A stretch of DNA of 64,000 nucleotides from CAZIVP01 sp964542915 (GCA_964542915.1 CAZIVP010000005.1:210785-274784), one strand, 5' to 3'; shown: positions 47,250 through 57,051, numbered from the stretch's first letter. Numbers and translations are program-made. Notes: generated by a model not told the origin, from the sequence alone.

Positions 47250-49034
47250 ATGGCAGACAAACAAAGGAAGAAAAAGGTTAAGAAGGAGCGGACTTACCGG
47301 CATAAAGCCATCGAAATGGCGCGGGAACACTGGGAAAAACAAAAAGAGAGGGCAATCAAAGATCGCGAGGTTTTTCGTGGTTTACAAATCATTCCGAAAT
47401 CGAGCTTTTATGATGAATCGCATGGTCATAAACCGGGCGAAAGCAATTGGTCGGGCTTTGGCTTTGACATCCATCCCCAGGTGTCTTTGGTTGCCGGCGG
47501 GCTCGTTCTGCTCTTCATTGTACTAACTTTAGTTTACAACGAACAGTCGGCCGTTTTTTTCCAGAATGCGTTGGATGGCATCGGTAATAATTTTGGATGG
47601 TTATACATTCTGGCGGCCAATTTTTTCGTAATTGTTATGATTTTGATCGCTTCCAGCAGTTTTGGTAAAATCAAATTGGGAGGCCCCGATGCGTTACCCG
47701 AGTTCAGTACGTTCAGTTGGTACGCCATGCTTATCAGTGCGGGTATGGGCATCGGATTGATGTTTTGGAGCGTGGCCGAGCCGGTCTTTCACTATATGAC
47801 TCCCTCCCCAATGTTTGATATTCCGGCTCAATCGCCCCAATCCTCGCAGGTTGCCCTTGGGCTCACATATTTTCACTGGGGTTTGCATCCCTGGGGCATC
47901 TATGCGCTGGTTGGGCTCTCCCTGGCTTTTTTTGCATTTAACCGCGGCCTGCCCTTAACGATACGATCTATCTTTTATCCGCTTCTCAAGGAAAAGATTT
48001 ACGGTTTCTGGGGTAATATTATCGATATCCTTTCGGTATTGGCTACGCTTTTTGGTTTGGCCACCTCCCTCGGTCTTGGCGTTAAACAGGTTTCGGCCGG
48101 ATTGAACTATTTATTCGGATATCCGATTGCAACCGAGTATGCTATTTTGCTTATCGGCGTTATAACGATGTTTGCCACCATATCGGTTATTGCCGGTCTT
48201 GATAAAGGCGTTAAATTGTTAAGCAGCTTCAATTTGTACATCGCCGGTCTATTCATGCTCTTTCTGATCGTCGTCGGGCCGACCGTCTATATTTTTAAAG
48301 CATTCACGCAGAATTTGGGGTTCTATATTCAGAATTTGCCGCAATTGAGCTTTTGGGTGGAAACGTTTTACGGAGCTGAAGGAAGCAGCTGGCAAAATCC
48401 CTGGACGATATTCTATTGGGGTTGGTGGATCTCCTGGTCGCCTTTTGTCGGCATGTTTATTGCCCGTATTTCGAAAGGCCGGACGGTGCGGGAGTTTATT
48501 CTCGGCGTTATGATCTTTCCCACCTTGCTCTCTTTTTTATGGATGTCGACCTTCGGCGGCTCCGCTTTATGGCTCCAAACCACCGGTATGGCGGATATCG
48601 CAGCAGCCGTTAACAAAGAGGTATCAACGGCTCTGTTTATGATGCTCGAAAATTTTCCTATAACGGCGATTACGTCTTCTGTCGGCGTCTTGCTGGTGAC
48701 CATCTTTTTCGTAACATCTTCCGATTCCGGTTCACTGGTGGTTGACCATCTCACCTCGGGCGGAAAACTGGACTCGCCGGTTCCGCAAAGAGTCTTCTGG
48801 GCGGTAACCGAAGGTCTGGTTGCGGCCGTCCTGTTATGGGGCGGTGGATTAACAGCGCTCCAAAGCGCTTCGATTGCCACGGGACTCCCTTTTACCGTTG
48901 TACTCTTCATTATGTGTTACAGTCTATACCGCGGTTTGCAAGAGGAGCATTACCACGCGACCATCATCGAAAAAATTGAACCCGAAACACAGAAGTTCGA
49001 AATCCCTGTGGAAAAAAGTAGAGGAACGGAATAA
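47250..49034 (+). CDS. BCCT-family transporter
   Basis: A 594-aa carrier of the betaine/choline/carnitine family, which usually takes up compatible solutes with sodium. After a basic, helical N-terminal tail of about 85 residues there are about twelve membrane segments. The glycine-rich motif GMGIGLMFWSVAEP and WWISWSPFVGMFIARISKGR are family signatures. The methionine form GMGIG is typical of sodium-coupled members. The charged cytoplasmic N-terminus could be an osmosensing element, but that is inference. Substrate (betaine, choline or other) is not decided. A strong promoter lies at 47146-47174. Confidence 0.93.
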   Translation: MADKQRKKKVKKERTYRHKAIEMAREHWEKQKERAIKDREVFRGLQIIPKSSFYDESHGHKPGESNWSGFGFDIHPQVSLVAGGLVLLFIVLTLVYNEQSAVFFQNALDGIGNNFGWLYILAANFFVIVMILIASSSFGKIKLGGPDALPEFSTFSWYAMLISAGMGIGLMFWSVAEPVFHYMTPSPMFDIPAQSPQSSQVALGLTYFHWGLHPWGIYALVGLSLAFFAFNRGLPLTIRSIFYPLLKEKIYGFWGNIIDILSVLATLFGLATSLGLGVKQVSAGLNYLFGYPIATEYAILLIGVITMFATISVIAGLDKGVKLLSSFNLYIAGLFMLFLIVVGPTVYIFKAFTQNLGFYIQNLPQLSFWVETFYGAEGSSWQNPWTIFYWGWWISWSPFVGMFIARISKGRTVREFILGVMIFPTLLSFLWMSTFGGSALWLQTTGMADIAAAVNKEVSTALFMMLENFPITAITSSVGVLLVTIFFVTSSDSGSLVVDHLTSGGKLDSPVPQRVFWAVTEGLVAAVLLWGGGLTALQSASIATGLPFTVVLFIMCYSLYRGLQEEHYHATIIEKIEPETQKFEIPVEKSRGTE

Positions 49035-49129
49035 AATCTTATTCCCAAAAATGAATTGGGGTCCCTTTGCCATACGAGACGTCAAAACAATGTGCTAATT
49101 TTTTGTGATTGTACACATTCATTGTCGAT

Positions 49130-49585
49130 GTGGATAAGGAGGAAGCGCTATGTCAAGCCGGTGGGGGCCTATTGAACAGGCTAACAACGTTACAGCATAA
49201 ATTTGTGCGAACGGCGCAAAGTCTGAAGACATCCAAGCGCAATAAGGAGGGGGTATGTGGTTCCTGGTCGCCAAGAGAAGTTATCGCCCACATGGCGGCA
49301 TGGGATTTAGAAATTATCCGGCAATACAAACTGTTCCGGGAAGGTCTCGATAGTGCGATCGAACACGATATCGATGCCTTTAACGCAAGAGCCGTTAAAG
49401 AACGTGAAAATTTGAGTTGGGAAGCGTGTCTCGAAGAATTAAGGCGGGTGCATCTTGAGTTCAGTGAAACGGCCCATTCATTAAAACCGGCAGAGATTGA
49501 GAAGAATGTCGGTTATAGAGAATGGCTGAATGTACTGATCGAGCATTACGAGCACCACATCAGCCAACTTGAAAAGTGGTTATGA
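49130..49585 (+). CDS. DinB/DfsB-like protein
   Basis: About 151 aa, a four-helix-bundle protein of the DinB superfamily. GSWSPREVIAHMAAWDLEI, then IDAFNARAV and a C-terminal IEHYEHHISQLEKW match the spaced histidines that bind metal in this family. The start is uncertain. GTG 49130 gives the usual family opening (DKEEAL), while an in-frame TTG lies at 49109. A strong AAGGAGG lies inside the first codons and would serve an out-of-frame ATG at 49150 encoding only 16 residues. Function in such proteins is often thiol or DNA-damage related, but not known here. Confidence 0.75.
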   Translation: MDKEEALCQAGGGLLNRLTTLQHKFVRTAQSLKTSKRNKEGVCGSWSPREVIAHMAAWDLEIIRQYKLFREGLDSAIEHDIDAFNARAVKERENLSWEACLEELRRVHLEFSETAHSLKPAEIEKNVGYREWLNVLIEHYEHHISQLEKWL

Positions 49586-49663
49586 GCGAATTTTGAAAAA
49601 TTTCTTCTCCAAATAGTTTGTCTGAATATTTATCCCGCGCCGGCAGATCCATTTGATCGAACA

Positions 49664-49697
49664 AAATCTCCCGGATATGCGCTTATCCGGGAGATTT
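49664..49697. terminator. Intrinsic terminator
   Basis: AAATCTCCCGGATA (49664-49677) pairs perfectly over 14 bases with TATCCGGGAGATTT (49684-49697) around a 6-base loop. It lies between convergent genes, 7 bases beyond the tricorn-like gene end, and can serve both strands. Confidence 0.85.
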
Positions 49698-49704
49698 ATG
49701 CATT

Positions 49705-52700
49705 TTATTGTTTCTTTTGGCTGGGAAACGGTTTGTGTTCGGGCCAGGGCCGCGGCTCTTCTTCGATCTTTTTTTGTAATACTTCGATCGCTTTTTTCAA
49801 TTGGGCGTCGTGTCCACGCTTCATCTCCGCCGGATGGTTGTCAACGATGATATCCGGCGTTAGCCCTTCGTTTTCGATAATCCAGTTGCCCTGTCGGTCG
49901 TAGATGCGGTAATCGGGCGCCGATAAACCACCGCCGTCGATCAGATCGATCCACATGGATACGCCGACCAAACCGCCCCAGGTACGGGTTCCAATAACCG
50001 GTCCCATATCACGTTGCTTGAACTCAAACGGCAGCATGTCTCCGCCGGATCCGGCCTGGCGATTGGTCAGGCAGACCATGTGAGCGCGGGCGACCACAGG
50101 TGGAATGGTTTGATCGTGAGAGTAGCGCCTGGTCCAGTAAGCCAGTACCTCCTTATCGAGACGCTGCAGGAAGATATCCGGGTCCAACCCGCCGGCATTG
50201 TACCTTCCGTCCACAATGATGCCCTTTTTCCGTAACTGGGAATGAAAATATTTCGGAAATTCGCGTGCGGAGCCCATGTAGGTGTCCGGCAGATGAATGT
50301 AACCGATTTGTCCGTCGGAGGCTTTTTGGGCCGCCCGCCGGTTCTGTTCGACCCAGTCCAGATAACGGAGTCTTCCCTCGCTCTTTAACGGTTTTACAGT
50401 TACCGTTCGTGCGCCTTGCGAATTTGGCCGGTCGTTAATCAATAAGTCGACCTGTTTACCGGCCAGGTTTTGGAAATAGCTGTAAATATTACGCTCTGCT
50501 AATACCTCTTCGCCGTTAACAGCCAGCAAATACGCACCTTCGGAAACATTGACGCCCGGACTTGCGAGCGGCGGAATCACTTCGCGCGACCAATCCGGCA
50601 CACTGTAAATCTTTTTAAATTGATAGCGATTATTTTGCTGGTCGACCATCCAATCGACGCCAAGCATGCCCACATTTACGCTTTCCGCCTTACGCAGCTT
50701 GTCGCCGCCGAAAACATAAGTATGGGAGGTGCTCAGCTCCCCGATCATCTCTCCGATCAAATAGCGAACATCCTGGCGGCACGATACAAAGGGTAACAAG
50801 CGCGCGTATTTTTCCCGGATAGCCGGCCAATCCAGTCCGTTCATATTCGGTTCGTAATAATAATCGCGTTCCATACGCCAAGCTTCGTAAAATATTTGGG
50901 TCCATTCCGCCATTGGATCGATCCACATTTCAAGCCCTGATAAGTCAAGGTTTTTACCTTTGGAGTCCCGGGCGTCAGCCGGAATGATACCGACGTTCTT
51001 ATTTTTCTTGTAAACGATGTGCGACCCGCCGGAAGAGAGTTTATAAGCATCGATCCCTTTGATAACCGTCTGTTCCTTGTGTTCGTCGAAAGAGAATGCG
51101 TACAGATTGCGGGGGCCGATGGAACGAAACTCAAAGCGATTAAAGTCGCCTTCATTCTTGTTCAAATAATAGAGTGCTTTCTTATTTGCTGAAAGTTGAC
51201 GGTAATTTCCGCGGGGCAATGGCAACGGCTCGATACGCTGCGCAATGCCGTCAAAATCAATTTGGACCGATACATTTTCCTGAGCAGATTGGTTTTCAAC
51301 GGCGTCGGTTGCGGTAATTTTGTCGCTTTGCAGCGGTAAGAGAGGCTCGCCGTCTTTTTGCAGAGCCAAAGCATAGATGCCGGCCACTTTTTTGTAGACC
51401 ATTTCCCACTCTAAGTCCCCGAATGTGGGATTAAAGCGTCGGTTGGAAATGAAAAACAGGTGCTTGCCGTCGGCGCTAAAGACGGGGCCGAAATCGTTAA
51501 AAAGCCCGTTACTCACGCAGTGTTTTTTGCCGGTTTTTAAATCATAAATGTAAACCTGATACAGCAATTCATTATTCATTTTTGAATAGGCTACGTAACG
51601 GCTGTCCGGTGACCAGTGAAAGTCGGAAATCGGCTTCTTTTTCAATGACACGTCCACGTTTTCGAAATGCGCCTTGTCGATCTCCGTAAATGTTTTACTT
51701 CCCACATCAAGGTAATAGCAACGCAGGGAATGGTCGGCAAAGGCGATTTTCTTCCCGTCCGGCGACCAGCGCAAAGTATGGCGATAGCCTTTATCATGTT
51801 GAGTCCGTTTAACCGATTCGCCCTTCCCGCCGGCATCGGTTATGTAAATTTCATATTCGCCGCCGGCGTCCGACAGATAGGCGATCTTCTGTCCGTCCGG
51901 CGACCACGCGGCGTCTTTATCCCTTGTACCGCTGTTACGGGTAAGATTCTTGATTGCGCCGTGTTCCCGCGGCACGGTGAATATTTCTCCGCGCGCTACG
52001 ATCAACGCCCGTTGCCCGTTCGGTGAACAATCAATATGGGTAATGTGTTCATCGACCCTCTTAAGATAAGGGCGGGTTGCGGCAGCGTCCGCTTTAATTT
52101 TGACGTCAATTTGTTTGGAATCGCCGCTGTTAACGTCCAGCAACCATAATTGTCCGGCAATTTCGTAAACGATTTTACTTTTGCCCATGCTCGGCCGCCG
52201 CACATCATAGTTTTGGTGAGCGGTGCGTTTGCGGATGGGATTGTCGTGCTTCGTTAAATCATATTCATACAAATTCAGAGTGCCTTCACGGTCGGATGAG
52301 AAATAAATTTTATTGCCCATCCACATGGGAATGCGGTCGGTGCCTTTAAAATCGGTTAACTGTTTGCGCTCATCGGTTTTCAGATTGTACAAATATATAT
52401 CCTGCGCCATACCGCCTTTGTATCGTTTCCAGGTGCGGTCTTCCCGGGCGATTTTATTATAGGCGATTTGATTGCCGTCCGGTGAAAAACTGCCCTGGGC
52501 CGCTTCGTGTAAAATGATGCTCTCCAGCCCGCTTCCGTCCGGCGAAATCATATATAAACGGGTGAAACGGTTATAACTTTCGCGCCGGGAACGGAAAATA
52601 ATTTTGTTTTTTTGATCATGCCACCCCACAACCACATCGTGTCCCGGATGGTACGTTAAACGGGTAATGTTGCCGCCATGCCCATTCATTACATATACAT

Positions 52701-53001
52701 CGGTATTCCCGTCATATTCGCCGGTAAATGCGACGAATCGGCCATCTGGCGAAAACTTGGGATGGCGTTCTTCGCCGTCATGCAGGGTTAGACGTATTGC
52801 TGTTCCGCCCGAAACAGGCGCTTTCCAAATGTCTTCGTCATGGACGAAAACCACCGTATCATCGTGAACATCGGGAAAACGCATCAAAGGGCGTTGTTCC
52901 TCTGCCATTGCGAAGTCCGAAAAGAATACACACATGAATATAACAAAAGCGATCAAGCGAAAAGCGGATAATTGTTGGTTAAGACGTTTTTGATACACCA
53001 T
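49705..53001 (-). CDS. Tricorn-like S41 serine protease
   Basis: A 1098-aa exported protein with a signal peptide (about residues 1-33). Two beta-propeller regions follow (about 40-330 and 330-680), with TolB-like repeats such as PKFSPDGRFVAFTGEYDG and AAWSPDGQKIAYLSDAGG. A helical linker, a PDZ-like segment and an S41 catalytic core complete it. The likely catalytic His is in LSTSHTYVFGG and the Ser in NRQAGSGGDML. The Glu-containing ENEGLTPDIIVDN segment is typical of tricorn. The residue after the nucleophile is Gly, where archaeal tricorn has Asp that sets preference for basic residues. Periplasmic peptide breakdown is the likely role. A terminator follows. Confidence 0.92.
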   Translation of the reverse strand: MVYQKRLNQQLSAFRLIAFVIFMCVFFSDFAMAEEQRPLMRFPDVHDDTVVFVHDEDIWKAPVSGGTAIRLTLHDGEERHPKFSPDGRFVAFTGEYDGNTDVYVMNGHGGNITRLTYHPGHDVVVGWHDQKNKIIFRSRRESYNRFTRLYMISPDGSGLESIILHEAAQGSFSPDGNQIAYNKIAREDRTWKRYKGGMAQDIYLYNLKTDERKQLTDFKGTDRIPMWMGNKIYFSSDREGTLNLYEYDLTKHDNPIRKRTAHQNYDVRRPSMGKSKIVYEIAGQLWLLDVNSGDSKQIDVKIKADAAATRPYLKRVDEHITHIDCSPNGQRALIVARGEIFTVPREHGAIKNLTRNSGTRDKDAAWSPDGQKIAYLSDAGGEYEIYITDAGGKGESVKRTQHDKGYRHTLRWSPDGKKIAFADHSLRCYYLDVGSKTFTEIDKAHFENVDVSLKKKPISDFHWSPDSRYVAYSKMNNELLYQVYIYDLKTGKKHCVSNGLFNDFGPVFSADGKHLFFISNRRFNPTFGDLEWEMVYKKVAGIYALALQKDGEPLLPLQSDKITATDAVENQSAQENVSVQIDFDGIAQRIEPLPLPRGNYRQLSANKKALYYLNKNEGDFNRFEFRSIGPRNLYAFSFDEHKEQTVIKGIDAYKLSSGGSHIVYKKNKNVGIIPADARDSKGKNLDLSGLEMWIDPMAEWTQIFYEAWRMERDYYYEPNMNGLDWPAIREKYARLLPFVSCRQDVRYLIGEMIGELSTSHTYVFGGDKLRKAESVNVGMLGVDWMVDQQNNRYQFKKIYSVPDWSREVIPPLASPGVNVSEGAYLLAVNGEEVLAERNIYSYFQNLAGKQVDLLINDRPNSQGARTVTVKPLKSEGRLRYLDWVEQNRRAAQKASDGQIGYIHLPDTYMGSAREFPKYFHSQLRKKGIIVDGRYNAGGLDPDIFLQRLDKEVLAYWTRRYSHDQTIPPVVARAHMVCLTNRQAGSGGDMLPFEFKQRDMGPVIGTRTWGGLVGVSMWIDLIDGGGLSAPDYRIYDRQGNWIIENEGLTPDIIVDNHPAEMKRGHDAQLKKAIEVLQKKIEEEPRPWPEHKPFPSQKKQ

Positions 53002-53185
53002 TTACAACTCCTCTGTTTGGATTGATATTGGAAGGTAAAAAACGGGCCGTTCATAATCCAACGAACAGGACAGAATAATCAGGACGTAATTACAGATTTA
53101 TAGTTTCACCTGCGTACGGTTTGATACGGCAATTTGTAAAAAGCCAATGAGGTTATCTGTTTAAAATCCGGTCCAAAGCCGATCT

Positions 53186-53626
53186 ATGAATGCTTTTACG
53201 ATAGAACAATTGCTTGTACGATATGTACGAATAAAACAGGAGAAAGCAACGGCACGAACTGTGAATCCTGTCAATTGGTTTGAGATTCCCGCCCATGATC
53301 TTGATAAGGCCAAAGCGTTTTATGAATATGTTTTCCGCTACGAACTTACCCTGCATGAAATGGGTTCATTAAGAATGGCGTGGTTTCCGATTACCGACGG
53401 AACAGCCGGTTCAACCGGAACGTTGATTAAATCGCAAGCATACACTCCGTCACATGCGGGTACTTTGGTCTATTTTTACGTGGATGATATCGAAAGCACG
53501 ATCAAACGGGTGCAGGAAAAGGGCGGCAATGTAATCAATCTTAAAATGAGTTTCGGCGAATATGGATTCGTTGCCCATTTCGAAGAGAGCGAAGGTAACC
53601 GCGTTGCATTGCATTCGAATCAATGA
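53186..53626 (+). CDS. VOC-family protein (glyoxalase/dioxygenase superfamily)
   Basis: A small metal-dependent-fold protein. The family core begins at VNPVNWFEIPAHDLDKAKAFYEYVF and continues with MAWFPITDG, AGTLVYFYVDDIESTIKRVQEKGG and FGEYGFVAHFEESEGNRVALHS. This gives the two beta-alpha-beta-beta-beta units of VOC proteins. Residues 1-25 precede the core and look non-conserved. GTG 53261 may be the true start, and AGGAGA at 53238 supports a start downstream of 53186. Activity cannot be assigned; many relatives are glyoxalase-like or resistance proteins. Confidence 0.8.
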   Translation: MNAFTIEQLLVRYVRIKQEKATARTVNPVNWFEIPAHDLDKAKAFYEYVFRYELTLHEMGSLRMAWFPITDGTAGSTGTLIKSQAYTPSHAGTLVYFYVDDIESTIKRVQEKGGNVINLKMSFGEYGFVAHFEESEGNRVALHSNQ

Positions 53627-53689
53627 TTGTTACCGGGGATGTTCAAATAGCCTAACAAAACGAATTTAAAACGGCTTAGAAAGACTGAT

Positions 53690-53992
53690 ATGATTGTTGT
53701 ATTTGCAGAGCACTTTTTAAACCAGGAAGGACAACGCTATTTCCCGGATTGGGTTGATGAAGTCGCCGCAACGTTATCGGATTTTGATGGCTTCATTTCG
53801 ATCCGGCGGTTGACGGATCCGGATCATCCGATGCGGAGTCTGTTGTTGCTTTATTTTGAAAGCCGGACCTTGCTTCGCAAGTGGTCTAAAAGCAGCACTC
53901 ATGACCACCTCATCGAAAAACTGACTCCCTATCGCAGGCGGAAACAGATATCACAGATATTTCGCCTGACGGATGAAACGAGGGCCGAATAG
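53690..53992 (+). CDS. ABM-like (antibiotic biosynthesis monooxygenase) domain protein
   Basis: A 100-aa single-domain protein with a dimeric alpha/beta-barrel pattern: VVFAEHFLNQEG, then FPDWVDEVAATLSDFDGFISIRRL and SLLLLYFESRTLLRKWSKSSTHDHL. This matches the ABM family, small oxygenases or heme-related proteins. It lies 63 bases after the VOC gene and may be co-transcribed. No ribosome site is obvious. Its substrate is unknown. Confidence 0.75.
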   Translation: MIVVFAEHFLNQEGQRYFPDWVDEVAATLSDFDGFISIRRLTDPDHPMRSLLLLYFESRTLLRKWSKSSTHDHLIEKLTPYRRRKQISQIFRLTDETRAE

Positions 53993-54164
53993 TCTATCCC
54001 CAACAGAAGGCTATGCGATAAAAATCAATTATACGTGCAATTGTAATCCTGACAATCATTGGATTACGCTGTTATCTTCGCTTGTCTTCGGAACAGATGC
54101 ATCCAGGTAGTTTATCTCGATCAAATAGAATTTTCAAAACCTTAAAGCAATACATCCAATAATA

Positions 54165-55385
54165 TCACCACACGCCCGCGATCTCATGGCCGCAAAAGCC
54201 ACAACGGCCTCCATCCAAATGATTCGAGCGAATTGTATAGCCTATGCGTTCCACCAGGGCCTTGTCGCAGTTCGGACAGTAAGTGTGTTCGGCGGGGTGC
54301 CCCGGCACGTTTCCGACATAAACATAATGGAGACCTTCGCTTTTCGCGATAGCCCGGCACTTTTCCAATGTACTGACAGGCGTGGGCGGTAAATTTTTCA
54401 ACAAATATTGAGGATGAAAACGGGTGAAATGGACAGGCAAATCGCGTCCTAAAAACGCCCGAATCCATTGTGATAAATCGCGTATTTCTTTATCGCTGTC
54501 GTTCATTGTCGGGACGACAAGGTAGACAATTTCTGTCCATACCCCCATTTCGCGCATCGTTACGAGGGCATCCAAAACCGGTTTCAATTCGCCTTTTACG
54601 ACATCCTTATAATACGGCTCGCGAAAGGCTTTCAGGTCAACTTTTATGGCGTCTACTTTTCGACATAATTCTTTCAACGGTTTTTGGGCGATGTAAGCGG
54701 CGGTGATAACCACGCTTTTAACATTACGTTCGTGGCCGGCCTCGGCCGTATCATACATGTATTCATAAAAAACGGTCGGTTCGCTGTAGGTATAAGCAAT
54801 GGAAAGACAATTATAATTTGCCGCCGCCTGCGCCGTATTTTCCGGGGGTAAATCGATGCTTTTAATTTGTTCGGGGCTAACCTGGGAGATTTGCCAGTTT
54901 TGACAGAATTTACAATTTAAATTGCAACCCGCGGTGGCTACAGAGAAAGCCATACTGCCGGGATGGAAATGAAATAGCGGTTTCTTTTCGATGGGATCCA
55001 CATGGTAGGTGCAGGGGCGGCCATAAACCAGTGTGTAATAAGTCCCGTTTCGATTTTCACGAACGCCGCAGTAACCGCGCTCGCGGTCATCAATCACACA
55101 CTCCCGCGGGCAAAGCGTACAGCGGATTTGTTTGTGGGCGAGTTTCTCGTAAAAACGAGCTTCGCGAATGAATTTACGATATGGTTCAGGGAAATCGCTG
55201 CCGTAAAGAACAGGCAAAGAACCGATAATCGGACACATCGCTAAGCCGCCTGCAACACAGGCGCTTTTCAAAAATGCGCGGCGAGTGACATTAGCGTACT
55301 GAAACCGAAGGTTCGCATTATCCGGAAGCTGGTCAATAAAGCCCGAATGATTTGAATTATGGGAAGGTACATTTTTAGCAGGCAT
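54165..55385 (-). CDS. amrS: AmmeMemoRadiSam-system radical SAM enzyme with a Tat signal
   Basis: About 406 aa. The radical SAM cluster motif is CNLNCKFC (C154, C158, C161 from the chosen start). A second cysteine group, RCTLCPREC with a further Cys in GYCG, precedes it, as in the AmrS family. A twin-arginine signal TRRAFLKSACVAGGLA begins near residue 34, after a long polar n-region, so the protein appears to be exported folded with its cluster. ATG 55385 follows GGTGA; in-frame ATG 55409 would overlap the upstream gene by 8 bases. It pairs with a Tat-signal DUF362 protein. Export of a SAM-using enzyme is unusual. Confidence 0.88.
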   Translation of the reverse strand: MPAKNVPSHNSNHSGFIDQLPDNANLRFQYANVTRRAFLKSACVAGGLAMCPIIGSLPVLYGSDFPEPYRKFIREARFYEKLAHKQIRCTLCPRECVIDDRERGYCGVRENRNGTYYTLVYGRPCTYHVDPIEKKPLFHFHPGSMAFSVATAGCNLNCKFCQNWQISQVSPEQIKSIDLPPENTAQAAANYNCLSIAYTYSEPTVFYEYMYDTAEAGHERNVKSVVITAAYIAQKPLKELCRKVDAIKVDLKAFREPYYKDVVKGELKPVLDALVTMREMGVWTEIVYLVVPTMNDSDKEIRDLSQWIRAFLGRDLPVHFTRFHPQYLLKNLPPTPVSTLEKCRAIAKSEGLHYVYVGNVPGHPAEHTYCPNCDKALVERIGYTIRSNHLDGGRCGFCGHEIAGVW

Positions 55386-55401
55386 TTGTTCACCGAGTGT
55401 T

Positions 55402-56388
55402 TTATACATTTATTAATTTGATTCGATTGGGATTATCCGTACCGAGACGGTGTTTGCTATCCGCGGCGGTTGCAATATATGTTGGTTTGCGTCCCTTCTT
55501 TTTTAGTGATTTCATGTTGTTTTCGGCGCGTTTCCGTTCGATGATCTGCCAAACGGTATAGTCCAGAGCAACCGGATCTTGTGCTACGAGAAGTCCGTTA
55601 AAATCCCAGCGCCACTGCGGTATGAAGGAAGGTCCGCCCTCGTATTGAGCCTCCAGGGCATCGCAAACGGTCAACCGAACCTTATTCCGAATGGAAGGCA
55701 ACATATTTACATCGGCAATGTAGGGATCTCCGCCGTCCAAATGATACTTGTGCGGGTTGTGAATAGCGCCGAACATATTTTTAAGGGCGGCCGTTATACC
55801 TGCGATACTGTGATCTTTCAAGAGTGGCAAATTAATGATACCGTCGCAATGTTCGCTTAAGGTTTTACATACCATACTTCCTGCCTTACCAAAAACTTCG
55901 AGCTCGGGACGAAATCCGTAAATGTCGTTGCCGATGCAACGAATGCCGGTATTGGTTTTATTAATTGTATATCCGCCGTCTTCCAAATCGCTGCTTAAAC
56001 GATCCCAAATGATTATATTTTTGGGTTTAATGCCTATTTGCATCAATCGTTCGCAGATCGCATCCACCAGTTCGGTATGGGTGGCGGCATAGCCGGCCAG
56101 GCAATTGACTTTTAAACCAATTGTTTCACCGGGGCTGGCAATGCGTTCCCAGGCGTCGGATGCTTGGGTACTTTTGTAATATGCTTGCACCGCACGGTCC
56201 AGCAAATTTTGTAATCGCTCCGTTACGATCCGATTATTTTTGTCGTGCAGCTTTTGATCAACGGCACGGATTACTCGGGATTGAGCAAAACCTGAACGGG
56301 CGGCGTTCAACGCCTTCTGTATGAGGGGAAAGGTCAGTAAACCGCTTCCAAGTGTTAAACTTTTTTGAATAAAATTGCGTCGGTGCAT
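55402..56388 (-). CDS. DUF362 protein with a Tat signal
   Basis: A 328-aa protein of the DUF362 family. The N-terminus is a twin-arginine signal (HRRNFIQKSLTLGSG, then a hydrophobic stretch LLTFPLIQKAL). The body has GLKVNCLAGYAATHTELVDAI, INLPLLKDHSIAGITAALKN and MFGAIHNPHKYH, typical DUF362 blocks. The family often accompanies iron-sulfur or cofactor-linked enzymes, but its reaction is not established. It abuts and may overlap the AmrS gene, and the two are probably a unit. No ferredoxin-type cysteine motifs are seen. Confidence 0.88.
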   Translation of the reverse strand: MHRRNFIQKSLTLGSGLLTFPLIQKALNAARSGFAQSRVIRAVDQKLHDKNNRIVTERLQNLLDRAVQAYYKSTQASDAWERIASPGETIGLKVNCLAGYAATHTELVDAICERLMQIGIKPKNIIIWDRLSSDLEDGGYTINKTNTGIRCIGNDIYGFRPELEVFGKAGSMVCKTLSEHCDGIINLPLLKDHSIAGITAALKNMFGAIHNPHKYHLDGGDPYIADVNMLPSIRNKVRLTVCDALEAQYEGGPSFIPQWRWDFNGLLVAQDPVALDYTVWQIIERKRAENNMKSLKKKGRKPTYIATAADSKHRLGTDNPNRIKLINV

Positions 56389-56679
56389 AGCATATTCAGA
56401 TTGAAGTTTTCATCATTTATACAGCCATCCCGTTGATACAAAACCAGTTCAATCATATTATAAAAATACCGAATGTAATCAACCACGTCAATTTAATGAA
56501 TCGTATCGTATTATAATTGTTTAACAGCCGAGGTTTATGCCGTCGGAAACAAGATGAGGTATGTATTTCTTTGAATGAAGAACACATTTCCGGACAAATC
56601 CTTTGGAATATTGTTGTAGATTTGTGCGTCAATGTTTAACTTTAAAGAAATCATTAACCGAAAAACGAGACATAATTGT

Positions 56680-57051
56680 ATGAAACGGAACGCTACGATT
56701 TTTTTCTTTGTCCTCTTATTACTGGCTTTAAGTGTTATCGTTTTTTATCGCATTAAGACAGATCCTTTTCAACAAACCCAAAGGCGGCAACAAGCCACAA
56801 ATACGCAGGAATCGGCAGAAAATTTTCACGGCAATGATCCCATTGTTGCGCTCTACGCGCAAAATTGCAGCAACTGTCACGGGCAGGTCGGAGAGGGCCT
56901 GGGTTCGTTTCCGTCTTTGCAAAACACGAAGCTCAGCATTGAAGAAATTAAACAGCTCATCCGAAACGGGAAAGGCGACATGCCTCCTTTCCCCGGCATT
57001 AAAGATCCGCAATTGACGCGTTTGGCGGAGTTTGTGAAACAATTACAATAA
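56680..57051 (+). CDS. Membrane-anchored or exported cytochrome c
   Basis: A small c-type cytochrome (123 aa from this start). An N-terminal hydrophobic segment (MKRNATIFFFVLLLLALSVI) acts as anchor or signal. The heme-binding motif is CSNCH, and the axial methionine is likely in GDMPPF. The size and GxGEGLGSFPSL segment fit a class I monoheme cytochrome. An in-frame ATG at 56632 would add 16 residues; neither start has a clear ribosome site. A TATAAT sits near 56510. Redox partners are unknown; it could link to periplasmic electron transfer. Confidence 0.85.
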   Translation: MKRNATIFFFVLLLLALSVIVFYRIKTDPFQQTQRRQQATNTQESAENFHGNDPIVALYAQNCSNCHGQVGEGLGSFPSLQNTKLSIEEIKQLIRNGKGDMPPFPGIKDPQLTRLAEFVKQLQ

